Assembly (NCBI RefSeq): GCF_000058485.1 | Contig: NC_008278.1 | Coordinates: 1,792,962-1,856,961 of the forward strand | Length of the DNA stretch: 64,000 bases | DNA from: Frankia alni ACN14a | GTDB taxonomy: Bacteria; Actinomycetota; Actinomycetes; Frankiales; Frankiaceae | Reading direction: 5' to 3' | Part shown: positions 10,901 through 19,584 of the stretch, piece by piece | How positions within the stretch are numbered: position 1 is the stretch's first letter | Layout of the letters: every line of letters begins with the position of its first letter | The notes under the pieces: generated by a model | Database searches by the model: none | Told to the model about the DNA's origin: nothing | The model's input: only the letters and a program-made list of their open reading frames with translations | Translations under genes and position numbers: made by a program

Positions 10901-12248
10901 CCTGTTCTCCTCGGTGGCGGGCTGGTTCGGCAACGCCGGGCAGGCCGACTACGCCATGGCGAACGCGACCCTGGACCAGGTCGCGGGCGCCTACCGGGCT
11001 GCGCATCCGGACTGCCTGGTGCGCTCGATCGCCTGGGGCCCCTGGGCCGGTGGGATGGTCGGGCCGCTGCTCGCCGAGGTCTTCGCCAGCCGCGGGGTGC
11101 CGGCGCTCCCGCTCGCCCAGGGCGCGGCGGCGTTCGTCGACGAGATCACCGGTGCACACAGCGCCGGGACCCAGCCACGGATCCTGCTCGGCGCAGGCGG
11201 CCCGGAAGCACTCGGCGCCTCCGCCGACGGCCGTTCCGGTTCGTCCGGCCCAGGGACGTCCGGCCCAGGGACGTCCGGCCCAGGGACGTCCGGCCCAGGG
11301 ACGTCCGGCGTCGGGACGTCCGGGGGCAGCCTCGCGGGCGCCGAGTCCGGGCCGGCGGGCGGGGGGTCCGGGCCGGCGGGCGCCCGGCGGGTTCTCGGCC
11401 AGCTCTCGGTGCACGAGCGCACCCACCCCTGGCTGACCGACCACAGTCCCGCCGACATCGCGGTGCTTCCGCTCGCGATGGCGCTGGACTGGCTCGCCCG
11501 CGGCGCCCGCGCGTTGCGCGGCGACGGCGAGGCCGGGATGGTGCTGCGCGACCTGCGGGTCCTACGCAAGATCGCCTTCCCGCGCCTGGCCGACACCGGG
11601 CACGAGCTGTACGTCAGCGTGACCGAGGCCGAGGCCCCACGCCGCGGCGACGACCCGCCGAATCCCGGGGCCGGGGCCGCGGCGGCGCCGCTACCCGTCC
11701 TGCGCCTGGACGACGCCGACGGCATGCCCCACTACCAGGCGAAACTGGATCCCGCGCAGCCGCAGCCCGTGCCGTCGTCGGCGTGGCCGACGCCGGACGG
11801 CCTCGCCGAGAAGGCGGCCGAGGTGTCGAAGTGCCGGGACCTGATCTACCGCAGCGACGCGCTGTTCCACGGCCCGCGTTTCCAGGCGATTCAGTGGCTC
11901 AAGGGGATGTCGGAACACGGCGCCGAGGGGTCCGTCGTCGGCGTGACCGAGCTGGCCTGGGGCCTCGACGACTGGTACTTCGACGTCGCCGGCCTCGACG
12001 GCGGCATGCAGCTCGCCGGGCTGTGGGCCTGGCGGGTGCTCGGCGGCGCGCTGCCCGTCGCCGTCCGCGAGTGCCGCATCCACCGGCCGGGCCTGATGAC
12101 CGGCGAGGCCCGCAGCGTCGTCACCGCCAGGGAGATCGACAACATCCACGCCCTGTGCGACGTGGTGGTCCTGGACGACGACGCCGCCCGGATCGAACTG
12201 ATCGGGGTGGAACTGGTCCGCCGCCCCGACTGGATGCCCTCGTCCTGA
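4929..12248 (+). CDS. Type I polyketide/lipid synthase, KS-AT-ACP-KR-DH (PfaA/HglE-like)
   Basis: This 2439-residue multidomain protein has a ketosynthase at residues about 12-460 (active Cys210 in DAACASS, His345 in EAHGTGT, His386 in GHTKSAAG) and an acyltransferase at about 635-970 (Ser740 in GHSFGE). A very long Ala/Pro/Thr linker (about 1000-1430) is interrupted by a helical patch near 1230-1265. A single acyl carrier domain has Ser1473 in GIDSLKK. A ketoreductase follows at about 1650-2090 (GGARGV at 1825, Tyr2008 in DYAMAN). A C-terminal hot-dog dehydratase has His2166 in HPWLTDH and Asp2357 in GLDGGMQ. Single ACP plus KR plus DH with trans PfaD and a reductase recalls heterocyst-glycolipid-type synthases more than PUFA synthases, which carry five or more ACPs. 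No phosphopantetheinyl transferase or chain-length factor is beside it. The start follows GGAAGGAG at a good distance. Confidence 0.9.
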   Translation: MRRTDSPPQPPIAVVGVGAIMPGSTDAAGFWNSIVGGEDLITEVPRSHWLVEDYYDPDPAAIDKTYVRRGSFLPTIDFDPAEFGIPPSTVPATDTAQLFALQVADQTLRDALGDEYDTADRGGIGCILGSGNLELLSEIDLRLGRPMWFKALRELGYSDTDARGICDHVLKDYPQWQEATLPGGLGNIVAGRVANRLNLHAVNYTVDAACASSLAAVSAGVNELVLGRADMIISGGVDALNNPCTFVSFCKTPALSPTEDCRPFSAQADGTLLGEGVAMVALKRLDDARRDGNKIYAVIRGIGSSSDGRGAAIYAPAPGGQVRAVRAAYADAGYGPETVGLVEAHGTGTVVGDRTEVTALTEVFGDAERTGDRWCALGSVKSQVGHTKSAAGAAGLLKAVLALHHHTLPPTIKVTEPNADLSLDSSPFYLNTVCRPWVRPADHPRRASVSSFGFGGINFHIALEEAPAAVISGSGGNGASAASGESGAGRVRRHRLARAAGSELVLFGADTPEQIVAALRAIDTSRPTAGIARASRRAFDARRPVRLALVADSAEQLGTRIDQAANLIGQRPREPFTNPRGLHYAVPTGAVPTGAATTGAATTGAATTGAATTGAATTGAATTGESGTGIPPVPPPPAAPPAFLFPGQGSQYVGMGTDVALRYPAAQEIWDRFGGLRFGGTALHEVVFPPPTFDEAERAARQNTLTAAEWAQPAIALHSLALLAVLAGYGVRPRCVAGHSFGELTALCAAGVLDAESLIVLARRRGELLRTTTERAGGRMLAAVAAQDDVAAALDGLPDRDVWVANHNAPRQLVLSGTAAALETVQGKLAAEGIATRWLETATAFHCPLVAAARDPLREVLAGIEIHPARCEVVAGSDGRPYPTDPALIRERIVDQLTAQVLFVDQIETMYADGVRTFVEVGPGGTLTGLVNQILDGREHLAISLDRRGQDGDAMLQSALGQLAVQGARLTFDDPPPAPTGGRRRKPVMTMRIDGSNYGRNYPPPLDEPSPNGEHPVRSAATTLPAAASAATIAAVAAPAVPAPAAADDTAAPPRPTVPAVHPATAPVDGAIPTAPTAPSPSTAPSPSTASTAPTAPTAPTAPTAPIAGPPQQAGAPSWATQTPAAPPASAPPAAGSTPAPPPAEPTPPPPLAPPPAEPMPAAAAAEPSPAEPMPAATAAEPMAAPPAAGSVPMAPSAGVPVGTAQGPTVAPSPEPALVGDVVAGPGWWTAFVEAHRQTAQVQAAYQHLMTEAQVEFLRTTEAICAQLAGAPAMDVPSTAGYLPAVPTANPAALAPVAPPVPTVTAAPTATAAPTATAAPTATATAAPTATATAAPAPAPATTPPAPEAPTGTPFQPAEPAQAVQALTAPPAVPAADSTAAPPASATEAVPPVVAQGIRASVAPAPGVADQPAGGSPADDPAPAGGETAPASAPRSVEELEALLLDVVAERTGYPVSALAMDMELEGDLGIDSLKKVEILSALRQHVGEIAVDISEGDALAQLTALRTLGEVVDLMRNRADEPPPAAGAPTGPDPTGPGTAAAAAIPDLAEHPSERPAEHPTGDSPGAAAATPAPGSTGVAADAPFPADSARGATGWPPLTRLVPAVRPVPAAGLAPLGLGARPLTILDGGSGLGAALGAELDRHGIGAVVTDGPPNAGPDGAPGGLPADAGGVILLGGLAAADSVDQALDRQRDAFRWARAMALSPAVHGGLFVTVQDTGGDLGLDGRQGARAWLGGLAALASTAAAEWPDAAVRAIDCERAGRDPASLAAAVAHELRQGGMTPVVGLRADGTRLVAGVAPAPPEPADAHPLRLAPGAVIVATGGARGVTAASLIELARTCQPRLVLLGRTPLLDEPPGLVAATDEPSLVRLLAEHDDAASGPARLRAQAREILAAREVHATLAALRRAGSQARYLPVDVRDRDAVARALEEVRADWGPVSGLVHGAGTLADKLLADKTDDAFDRVFDTKVRGLRTMLDALADDPVELLCLFSSVAGWFGNAGQADYAMANATLDQVAGAYRAAHPDCLVRSIAWGPWAGGMVGPLLAEVFASRGVPALPLAQGAAAFVDEITGAHSAGTQPRILLGAGGPEALGASADGRSGSSGPGTSGPGTSGPGTSGPGTSGVGTSGGSLAGAESGPAGGGSGPAGARRVLGQLSVHERTHPWLTDHSPADIAVLPLAMALDWLARGARALRGDGEAGMVLRDLRVLRKIAFPRLADTGHELYVSVTEAEAPRRGDDPPNPGAGAAAAPLPVLRLDDADGMPHYQAKLDPAQPQPVPSSAWPTPDGLAEKAAEVSKCRDLIYRSDALFHGPRFQAIQWLKGMSEHGAEGSVVGVTELAWGLDDWYFDVAGLDGGMQLAGLWAWRVLGGALPVAVRECRIHRPGLMTGEARSVVTAREIDNIHALCDVVVLDDDAARIELIGVELVRRPDWMPSS
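6681..6800 (+). repeat. 15-bp tandem repeat, eight units, in the KS-AT linker
   Basis: Eight consecutive units of the form GCAGYCMCGACCGGC run from 6681 to 6800. The first two copies read GCAGTCCCGACCGGC and the others GCAGCCACGACCGGC, one with a single change. The unit is five codons, so copy-number change keeps the frame and only alters linker length (Ala-x-Thr-Gly motifs) between ketosynthase and acyltransferase. Confidence 0.9.
11244..11318 (+). repeat. 15-bp tandem repeat in the KR-DH linker
   Basis: Four identical units TCCGGCCCAGGGACG (11244-11303) are followed by a fifth, diverged unit to 11318. They encode Ser-Gly-Pro-Gly-Thr repeats in the linker between the ketoreductase and the dehydratase of the synthase. 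Confidence 0.9.
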
Positions 12249-12293
12249 CCCGAAATGGCAATCACCCGAACGGTCGCGGACGAAGACGTGCGA

Positions 12294-12331
12294 CCCCGGG
12301 CCGGTAGCAGGAGCCGCCCACCGGCCCGGGG
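12294..12331. terminator. Terminator of the lipid-synthase operon
   Basis: CCCCGGGCCGGT at 12294-12305 pairs perfectly with 12320-12331 across a 14-base loop, followed by a short T-rich stretch (CTGTCTTT). It lies 46 bases after the synthase stop. A second smaller palindrome (12373-12390) follows and may terminate the convergent gene at 12417. Confidence 0.7.
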
Positions 12332-12416
12332 CCTGTCTTTCGTCCCCGAAAGGCCAGCTCGTGCCACCCCCGTCCCCGGCTCGCCGGGGATGCGGTCTCG
12401 TTCGCTCCGAGAGGTC

Positions 12417-12773
12417 TCAGCTCAGGACCGCTTCGTCCTGGGGGTCGTAAACGACCAGGCCGAGGGAACGAGCGATGCCGGCGATGAATCTGACCACGTC
12501 CGGCCCACCGTCCCAGGACATCGTGATGTAGATGAACTCGCCGTCGGCCTGGCTGGCCAGATCGCCATCAGCCGGGCCCTCCCAGATCGGCTCCTGCTGG
12601 GGGAACTCGGCGCGCATGCGCCGAATTAGTTCGACCAGCTCGGGGCAGGCCGGTTCGAGGGCATCCGCCTCCCATCGCTGCTCGGACTGGTTGCACCGGC
12701 GTTCGTACTCGGCCGCAGCCTCCTCGTCGGTTGGGGAACCGGCATGCCGCCAAACAGCTACGTCGTAGGTCAC
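12417..12773 (-). CDS. Small hypothetical protein (MTYDVAVW family)
   Basis: A GTG at 12773 gives a 118-residue acidic protein starting V-TYDVAVWRHAG, with a helical middle (EYERRCNQ ... PELVELIRRMRAEFP) and a C-terminal half GEFIYITMSWDGGPD ... GLVVYDPQDEAVLS. I recall small actinobacterial proteins that begin with the same TYDxAVW motif and end in a similar VxYDPQ element. Some occur near polymorphic-toxin immunity genes, but no function is established that I can vouch for. No toxin is visible next to it. It converges on the lipid-synthase operon. The frame stays open upstream of 12773, but that part is compositionally unlike protein. Confidence 0.6.
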   Translation of the reverse strand: MTYDVAVWRHAGSPTDEEAAAEYERRCNQSEQRWEADALEPACPELVELIRRMRAEFPQQEPIWEGPADGDLASQADGEFIYITMSWDGGPDVVRFIAGIARSLGLVVYDPQDEAVLS

Positions 12774-13184
12774 AGCCACATCATGGTGTGCGGCGCAGCC
12801 GCGCCGCGTGCCGCGTGCCGGGGTCCGGGGTCCGGCGAGAGTCCACCGCCAGCTCGTCCGTCCGCGTTGTGATTGATATCTCCGCCGCGATGGTGAACGA
12901 GAACGCGCTGCGGGGATGCCCGCCTGATTTCGGCTGGTCAGGGGTATCGGAATGTGTTGGACGGTGCCCTCGACCGCCGGTGAAGAGTCCTTCCGGGCGG
13001 GGATTGATGCCCTTGTTGCGGCACTTTCTGGTAGCACCCGGCGGGGAGCGATGGCGCTAGTCTTCGGGTCGTCGCGAAGCGCGACGGCAAACATTCCCGG
13101 TTGCTTTCCGGATTGCCGACTGTTTGTCCATCCGGTCCAGGTGTTATGTCGTCTGTGGTTATCCATCGACGGAAAGGTGTGAGG
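12774..13184. other. Divergent intergenic region without a supported gene
   Basis: About 410 bases lie between two divergent small genes. Open frames on both strands look like shadows. I searched it by eye for riboswitch-like or other structured leader elements ahead of the small secreted protein and found none I could name. Confidence 0.4.
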
Positions 13185-13424
13185 ATGCGTATCGTAGCTT
13201 TGCGAAGGATCCAGTTGGCCGTGGCGGCCGCCGGTCTGCTCGTTCTCGCTTTCGGGATCGGCAGCATCACCCCGGGGAGGATCTCCGCGCCCATCGGTCA
13301 GTCGCACGCGAGACACGGAGCCGTGAATATCTTCGCCGGCGGCGGCAACGGTATCGACAACGGAAACGGTGCCGACCACGGTAACGGTATCGACCATGGC
13401 AACGGCGTGGACCACGGGCGTTAG
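13185..13424 (+). CDS. Small exported protein with Gly-Asn-Gly repeats
   Basis: An ATG at 13185 behind GGAAAGGTGTGAGG gives a 79-residue protein. Residues 1-10 are basic (MRIVALRRIQ) and about 11-32 form a hydrophobic segment (LAVAAAGLLVLAFGIG), so it is either exported by Sec or anchored in the membrane. The rest is small and polar and ends in four near-copies of G-N-G-x-D-H/N, encoded by repeated DNA. I do not recognise a family. The repeat could bind a metal or simply be low-complexity sequence. It may be transcribed alone; a duplicated palindrome separates it from the convergent YihY gene. Confidence 0.6.
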   Translation: MRIVALRRIQLAVAAAGLLVLAFGIGSITPGRISAPIGQSHARHGAVNIFAGGGNGIDNGNGADHGNGIDHGNGVDHGR

Positions 13425-13433
13425 AGTGCGTAG

Positions 13434-13478
13434 CTGATCCGGATCATGGGGCTCGGTTATGTTCCTTGATCCGGATCG
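13434..13478. terminator. Paired GATCCGGATC palindromes between convergent genes
   Basis: The palindrome GATCCGGATC occurs at 13435-13444 and again at 13468-13477, between the small exported protein and the end of the YihY gene. The two copies can pair with each other as an 11-bp hairpin, which would work as a bidirectional terminator. Confidence 0.5.
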
Positions 13479-14312
13479 TCAGCGCTGCGCGTCCGCCCAG
13501 GGGACGCCGTCGCGTTCGTCGAGGCGCAGGGCGAGGCCGTAGCCGACGAGCACGATCAGGTGCAGCAGGAACAGCCAGAAGCCGACGGCGACGGCCGCAC
13601 CGATGGCGCGGAAACCGCCGAACGGCAGGCCCAGGTCCAGGTGGAACGACAGGAACAGCACGAACCCCTGGACGAAGCCGGCGACGAACGACCCGGTCGA
13701 CGCCGCCGCCCACAGCGTCGCCGCCCAGCCCGGCCGCCCCGGTCCCACCACCCGGTAGACGATCACGAGCGTCGCGGTCAGCGCCAGCCAGTCGACCGCG
13801 AACGCGACGATCACGCCCAGCCCCGCCGAGACGCCGCGCTCGGCGAACAGCCGGGCCAGCGTCGGCGTCACGAGCAGGACCGGCAGCAGCAGGACCGGGG
13901 CGGCGGCGAGCAGCGGCAGGACGCCGAGGCGACCCCGCCACCCGACGAGGCCCTCGCTGGTGCCGGCGAGCCGGACGAAGGCCCGCCGCAGCCCCTCGCC
14001 GTAGAACGAGGCGGGCACCGCGGCGGCCACGACGACCAGCGGCGACATCGTCAGCGCCGCGTCGAACGCGGCGAGCACGACCGCCGGGGCGCCGAGACCG
14101 TCCGGCAGCGCGTCGGCCAGGGAATCGCCGAGCTCCGCCGCGCGCGGGCGTCCCAGCAGCAGGCCGAGCAGGTTGACGGCCACCAGCACGCAGGGCACGA
14201 CCGCGATCGCCGCGTAGTAGGTGACGCCCGCCGCGAGCAGCGCGAGGTCGTGGCCGCGCAGCGCGCCGACCACGTCCCGCCCGAGCGTCGTCACCCATCG
14301 CAGCCTCGTCAC
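13479..14312 (-). CDS. YihY/BrkB-type inner membrane protein
   Basis: From a GTG at 14312 the protein has 277 residues with about six membrane segments. It contains the family's early motif (GHDLALLAAGVTYYAAIAVVP) and the Gly-rich FxxGEGLRRAF region. It ends with a C-terminal pair of helices (VAVGFWLFLLHLIVLVGYGLAL) and a short charged tail. The family (formerly mis-called ribonuclease BN) is of uncertain transport function. Upstream in-frame codons continue through a four-unit 18-bp repeat (SGEVCG units), so a longer N-terminus is possible. I chose 14312 because the conserved domain begins just after it and a GAGG sits at a workable distance. It lies downstream of the ABC permease on the same strand, with a gap of about 145 bases. 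Confidence 0.78.
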   Translation of the reverse strand: MTRLRWVTTLGRDVVGALRGHDLALLAAGVTYYAAIAVVPCVLVAVNLLGLLLGRPRAAELGDSLADALPDGLGAPAVVLAAFDAALTMSPLVVVAAAVPASFYGEGLRRAFVRLAGTSEGLVGWRGRLGVLPLLAAAPVLLLPVLLVTPTLARLFAERGVSAGLGVIVAFAVDWLALTATLVIVYRVVGPGRPGWAATLWAAASTGSFVAGFVQGFVLFLSFHLDLGLPFGGFRAIGAAVAVGFWLFLLHLIVLVGYGLALRLDERDGVPWADAQR

Positions 14313-14384
14313 CCCGCACACCTCACCAGACCCGCACACCTCACCAGACCCGCACACCTCACCAGACCCGCACACCTCACCAGA
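14313..14384. repeat. 18-bp tandem repeat, four units, abutting the YihY start
   Basis: Four perfect copies of CCCGCACACCTCACCAGA (plus-strand reading) end exactly at the proposed GTG start. On the coding strand each unit contains GGTGAGG, a Shine-Dalgarno-like element. Eighteen bases is six codons, so the repeat stays in frame if it is translated as an N-terminal extension. Confidence 0.9.
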
Positions 14385-14457
14385 CCTGTGCACCCCGCCA
14401 GCCGGGGGCAACCGCCAGGTAGCGGTCCTCATCCTGCCCGCACCGGTCCCGCGGTGG

Positions 14458-16956
14458 TTACTCGATGACCCGAAGGGTGGAGGGAACGTCCATCCGGCGG
14501 ATCCGGCGGGCCGCGGCCAGCGGGGCGACCGCCACCGCGCCGACGCCGAGCACCAGGATGACGGTCAGGGTGCGACCGGACAGAATCGCCTGCACGCCGA
14601 GGTCGGGAAGCGTCCTGGCGAGCAGCACCTCCACGGTGTAGCGCAGCGCCCAGTAGCCGGCGGCGATCCCCAGCAGCGTCCCGACCAGGCCCATCGCCGC
14701 GCTCTCGGCGACGGTCAGGCCGAGCACGGTGCGGGTGGACAACCCGTAGGCGAGCATCGTCGCGTGCTCGCGGCGCCGCTCGTCCACGGCGATGCTCATC
14801 GCGTTGTAGGCGATGAGCACGGCCAGCAGGAGCACCACCACCTCGCCGATGCGCAGAATCCCGACGAAACTGCGCAGCAGGGCCCGGATCTCCTCGATAC
14901 TCGCCGTCGCCGACACCACCGACGCCACCCCCGGGATGGCGGCCAGCGTCCGGGTGGCCGCGTCCCGCCCGTACCCGGCCGCCGGCTGCACGACGACCAC
15001 GTTGGTGGTTCCGGCGAGCCGGAACGCGCCGGCGTCGTTGTTGTCGAGGAACACCACCGAGCGCACCGGGAAGTCGTGGATGCCGGCGATCCGCAGGGGC
15101 GTGTCGATGGTCCGGTAGCCGGTGCCGACCCGCTGCGGATGGCGCAGCGTGATCGTGTCGCCGGGGTGGACGCCCAGGTCCCGGGCGGCCTTCTCGGAGA
15201 TCAGCAGCCCTCCGGTCGGGGACCCGGAGACGACCGACGGCGACCACAGCCCGTGCCCGATGTCGAGGATGTAGGTGAGGACGTCGATCGGCGCGGCCGA
15301 GGCGTCGCCGCCGGGCCCGGCCCCGGCCCCGGCGCTGCCGCCGCCGCCGGGGGGAGCGTGGGCGGGGGAGATGCGGCCGGGCAGCGCCAGCGTGGGGTCG
15401 GTCTCGGCGACGGCGGGGGAACGGCGCACGGCGTCCACCGTCGGGGAGTTCACCGGTTCGACCCGGGGCAGCATCACCCGCAGCCGGTCGGGGGCGCTGG
15501 TCGTCAGGTCCGCCTCGGCCCGGTTCGTGGTGCGGGTGAACGTGTCCAGCTCGCCGGTGAAGACCACCAGGGCGGTGATCACCGCGGCGATCGCGACGGC
15601 GGTGAGCAGTAGCCGACGCGGGGCGCGTGCCAGGTTGCGCAGCGGCATCTGGGTGAGGCTGCCCCCGGGCAGCCGGGCCCGGCCCAGCAGTCGGACCAGC
15701 GGGCCCGTCCCCCCGGCCACGGCGCTGGCCCGGATCGCCCGCACCGGCTCCACCCGCACCGCCCGCCACACCGGCGGCAGGGCGGCGAGCACCGGCAGGA
15801 CCAGACCCACGGCCGCGGCCCGGGCGAACACACCGACCTGGAAGTTCGTGTGCCACACCGGCAGCGGCCACACCCCGCGCAGCAGCCTGCCCATCGCGGC
15901 ACCCACGACGAGACCCACCAGGACGCCGGCGACCACGCCGAGCACCCCGACCTGGGCGCCCAGCAGCAGCGGGCGCAGCGCGAGCCGGCGCGGTGCCACC
16001 CCGAGCGCCATCCCGATGCCGATCTCCCGGCGCTGCGCGTCGACGACCCGTCCGACCAGGTTGAACGCAGCGAAGACCGCCCCGACCAGGACGAGGACGG
16101 CCAGCACGTCCCACAGCCGCTGATCGCTGTTCACGTCGTCGTAGAGGATTTGCCGGGTCTGGATGTCGTCCCGGTCGGTGACCGTCACGCTGGTGCCCGG
16201 CAGCGCCGCGGCCAGGGCCCGGGACAGCTCGGCGGCGAACGCGCCGGTGTCCGTGCCCGGGCGCAGGGTGAGCACCAGGTCGTTGACGGCGCCGGGCTGC
16301 CCGGTGAGCCGCTGCGCGGTCGGCAGCGACGTGTAGAGCACCCCGAACCCGGACTGGGTGACCAGGCCCGGCTGCTCGCCGGGCAGGAGGAAGTACTCCG
16401 GCGACTGGCCCTGCCCGACGTAGCGCACCTCGCCGCCGCCGCTGGTCCGCACGGTGCCGGTTGGCGGGAGATGGTTCGCGTTGGCGAAGGTGCGGTCCAG
16501 CACGCCGACGTCGCGCCCGCTGTCGGCGGGCACGAGCCCCCGCCCCCGCGCCACCGACACCGCGTCGACCGGCGGCCGGGCGGTCAGGTCGATGCCGACC
16601 AGCTCGCCGCGGGCGAGCACGGTGTGCCCGGGGCGGGAGGCGTCGATCTCGGTGGGCAGGACCAGCCGTTCGGCGTCGGCGCTGACGGCCGCCGCGGCCG
16701 GCAGCGACCGGACCACCGCCGCGAGACGCCCCTGCGCCACCGTGGCCCCGGCCTCGACGGCGACGCGCAGATCGTGCACGTTCAGCCGGGCGTAGCTGGC
16801 GTCGTAGGACTGCCGCCGCCAGTGCGAGGAGCTGGTCAGGCCGGCGTAGAGCCCCGTGCCGAGGCCGATCATCACGGCGATCGCGACCACGAGCAGCAGC
16901 CGCTGGCGCAGCTCGCGCAGCGACCATCGCCACCACAGCCCCGTCGTCGATGCCAT
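14458..16956 (-). CDS. ABC transporter permease, duplicated FtsX type
   Basis: The 832-residue protein starts with a cytoplasmic helix and membrane segment ([23 protein letters not shown]). A large extracytoplasmic domain follows, then an FtsX block at about 290-410 ([20 protein letters not shown] ... [20 protein letters not shown]). The layout then repeats: a new membrane segment near 465, a second outer domain and a second FtsX block near 690-825. The duplicated FtsX layout is that of LolC/MacB-like exporters common in actinobacteria, which usually move lipids or peptides or work on substrates outside the membrane. The ATP-binding gene lies immediately upstream in the same direction, so the two form a transporter. 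The substrate is unknown. Confidence 0.88.
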   Translation of the reverse strand: MASTTGLWWRWSLRELRQRLLLVVAIAVMIGLGTGLYAGLTSSSHWRRQSYDASYARLNVHDLRVAVEAGATVAQGRLAAVVRSLPAAAAVSADAERLVLPTEIDASRPGHTVLARGELVGIDLTARPPVDAVSVARGRGLVPADSGRDVGVLDRTFANANHLPPTGTVRTSGGGEVRYVGQGQSPEYFLLPGEQPGLVTQSGFGVLYTSLPTAQRLTGQPGAVNDLVLTLRPGTDTGAFAAELSRALAAALPGTSVTVTDRDDIQTRQILYDDVNSDQRLWDVLAVLVLVGAVFAAFNLVGRVVDAQRREIGIGMALGVAPRRLALRPLLLGAQVGVLGVVAGVLVGLVVGAAMGRLLRGVWPLPVWHTNFQVGVFARAAAVGLVLPVLAALPPVWRAVRVEPVRAIRASAVAGGTGPLVRLLGRARLPGGSLTQMPLRNLARAPRRLLLTAVAIAAVITALVVFTGELDTFTRTTNRAEADLTTSAPDRLRVMLPRVEPVNSPTVDAVRRSPAVAETDPTLALPGRISPAHAPPGGGGSAGAGAGPGGDASAAPIDVLTYILDIGHGLWSPSVVSGSPTGGLLISEKAARDLGVHPGDTITLRHPQRVGTGYRTIDTPLRIAGIHDFPVRSVVFLDNNDAGAFRLAGTTNVVVVQPAAGYGRDAATRTLAAIPGVASVVSATASIEEIRALLRSFVGILRIGEVVVLLLAVLIAYNAMSIAVDERRREHATMLAYGLSTRTVLGLTVAESAAMGLVGTLLGIAAGYWALRYTVEVLLARTLPDLGVQAILSGRTLTVILVLGVGAVAVAPLAAARRIRRMDVPSTLRVIE

Positions 16957-16973
16957 CCGTGCGCCGCCCGACT

Positions 16974-17069
16974 ACCCGTCCGCCGGCGCGTACCCGGTCA
17001 CCGGCCCGTACCCGGTCACCAGCGCGCACCCGCGCGCCAGCGCGCACCCGTGCGCCAGCGCGTGCCCGG

Positions 17070-17081
<12 letters not shown>
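16974..17081. repeat. 18-bp tandem repeat, six units, between the ABC genes
   Basis: Six degenerate 18-bp units (type ACCCGGTCACCAGCGCGC) fill the space between the ATPase and permease genes. The last unit runs into the final codons of the ATPase. They vary at several positions but hold an exact 18-base period. Confidence 0.8.
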
Positions 17082-17918
<837 letters not shown>

Positions 17919-18666
17919 GCTCGGCCCCCTGTCGTCGCGATCCGGCGGGCTCCGGTCGCGCCGGGCCCGGGTCAGTATCGGCACGGCCGGGACGGCACCG
18001 GGGGAACCGGCGGGCGGCCGGATTACGCGCGCCGCCGGGCAACGCCCCACGAATGCGGTGGCATCCACCGGGGCCCGCCGTCGGGCACGGCGGACCCCGG
18101 TGGATGGTGGTCCGGCGGCGGCGCCGCACATCCGCCGGCGCCCCTGGCGGATGGGGGTGACGCGGCGGCCGCCACCGGTGGGGGAGTGGTCAGCGGACGG
18201 TGATCGTCGGAGCGGGACGTCGTGGAACGGGACGTGGTCGGGGCGGGGGTCGTCGGGACGAGGGAAGTGGACGGCTGCCCGCCGGTGGGCGCCATGGCGG
18301 ACCCGCTCGCCGGTGGGGGTTACCGGGGGGTCGGACGCCGGCGCTGGGATGTCGGCGGGCAGCCGGTCTGAGGGGCAGCCGGTCTGAGGGGCGGCCGGTC
18401 TGCCGGTGGGGGCCTGGTCTGCTGGTGGGAGGTCGATCCTGTGGGGACGGCTGGTCTGGCGATCGGCTGGTCTGGCGATCGGGTGGGATGGCGATCGGGT
18501 GGGATGGCCGTTGCGGTGGGGATGGTGGATCGGGCGGGCTGCCCGCCGTGAGGGGTGCGGCGGGCAGCCCGCAGGTCCGACGCGGTGGGACCGGCGTTGG
18601 TCCGGCCCGCGCGGCCGTCGTGCGAGCCCGCCGCGGTCCGCCCTCCGCGGACCGCGGCGGGCCCGG
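17919..18666. other. Low-complexity intergenic region
   Basis: About 750 bases hold no supported gene. The right half is G/T-rich simple sequence, including three near-identical 16-bp units (GGTCTGGCGATCGGGT type) at 18453-18500. Arg/Gly-rich open frames here are judged non-coding. The ABC operon promoter should lie near 17920-18050. Confidence 0.5.
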
Positions 18667-19584
18667 CTATCGGGCGGGGTGGCTGTGGTGGGAGCGCGGT
18701 TGCGTACCGCGGAACCGTTCGGAGCCGCCCTCGCGCTGGCGGACCAGTGGCAGAGCGCTGCCGTGCACTGTGCGGAAGCCGGTCGGGCGCCGGTCGGCGG
18801 CCGCCTCGTCGCCGCCGGCGTCCAGGTCGTCGATGGCGTGGGCGCGGACGGCCACCAGGATCTGGTCCCAGATGGTCTGCGGCAGCCGGTTCTCCCGCAT
18901 GGTCCCGAGGTGGCGGATCCGGACGATCACCTCGTCCGGCAGGCCGCGGGCGACCTGGCCGCTGCCGGCGCCCCAGGAGGTCCAGCCGAGGGGTCCGTCG
19001 TGCGGGGTCAACCGGTCGAACACGCCGGTGCGGACGTCGTGGACGAACGGCGCCCACAGCGCGACGGGAATCCGGACCTCGCGGATCCGCCCGGCGTAGC
19101 GGTACCGGACGACGACGTCCGTGTGCTGGCTGGCGAACTTCAGCCCGGGGGCGCAGGCCGGCCGCCGCCAACGCAGCGGCGGTTCCCCCGCGGTCCTGCC
19201 CGTACAGTCGCCCTGGCCCACCCGACCGTCCATGGGTTCGTCTCCCGTCCTGGCCAGTCCGCCCGCGGCAACGGTCCACCGAGGGCCGCACGCGGCCCAT
19301 CGGGAGCCCGCTGCGGGGGTGGGAGATGTGATGGTCGGGCCCGTGCCGGTGGCGAACCGGCGTACGCAGACCCGGTGCGTGCGCTCGATGCTGGTGCCCG
19401 GAGTGCGGGCAGGGTCCGGGAGAGGACCGGTGCGTGCGGTGCCCGTGGTCCTCTCCCGGTGTGCCTCACCGCCCATGAAGACCCGCGCGGCGATCCGCCC
19501 ATCGCAGTGGGTGATCGAGTGCGGGCGGGGCAGCCACCCTCGGCGGAATCCGACATCCCAGGAGGAGGATCCCGTCGACATCAT
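18667..19584 (-). CDS. Hypothetical protein, start uncertain
   Basis: The reading frame supports a protein ending GSERFRGTQPRSHHSHPAR. The C-terminal 175 residues look ordered and soluble (DVVVRYRYAGRIREVRIPVALWAPF; LPDEVIVRIRHLG). I place the start at an ATG at 19584 because it follows a full AGGAGG with seven-base spacing (305 residues). The N-terminal 115 residues are low in hydrophobics and could be leader sequence. The alternative ATG at 19233 gives 188 residues covering only the ordered part. I do not recognise a family and see no membrane segment or catalytic motif. It stands alone between long non-coding stretches. Confidence 0.5.
   Translation of the reverse strand: MMSTGSSSWDVGFRRGWLPRPHSITHCDGRIAARVFMGGEAHRERTTGTARTGPLPDPARTPGTSIERTHRVCVRRFATGTGPTITSPTPAAGSRWAACGPRWTVAAGGLARTGDEPMDGRVGQGDCTGRTAGEPPLRWRRPACAPGLKFASQHTDVVVRYRYAGRIREVRIPVALWAPFVHDVRTGVFDRLTPHDGPLGWTSWGAGSGQVARGLPDEVIVRIRHLGTMRENRLPQTIWDQILVAVRAHAIDDLDAGGDEAAADRRPTGFRTVHGSALPLVRQREGGSERFRGTQPRSHHSHPAR

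Noticed and set aside
12774-13184. Long leader before the small exported protein considered as a riboswitch
   Set aside because: I could not match it to a c-di-AMP, cobalamin or other known aptamer by conserved bases.
17919-18660. Plus-strand Gly/Arg/Trp-rich frame in simple-sequence DNA
   Set aside because: It follows 16-bp repeats and G/T-rich DNA and has no ribosome site or conserved look.
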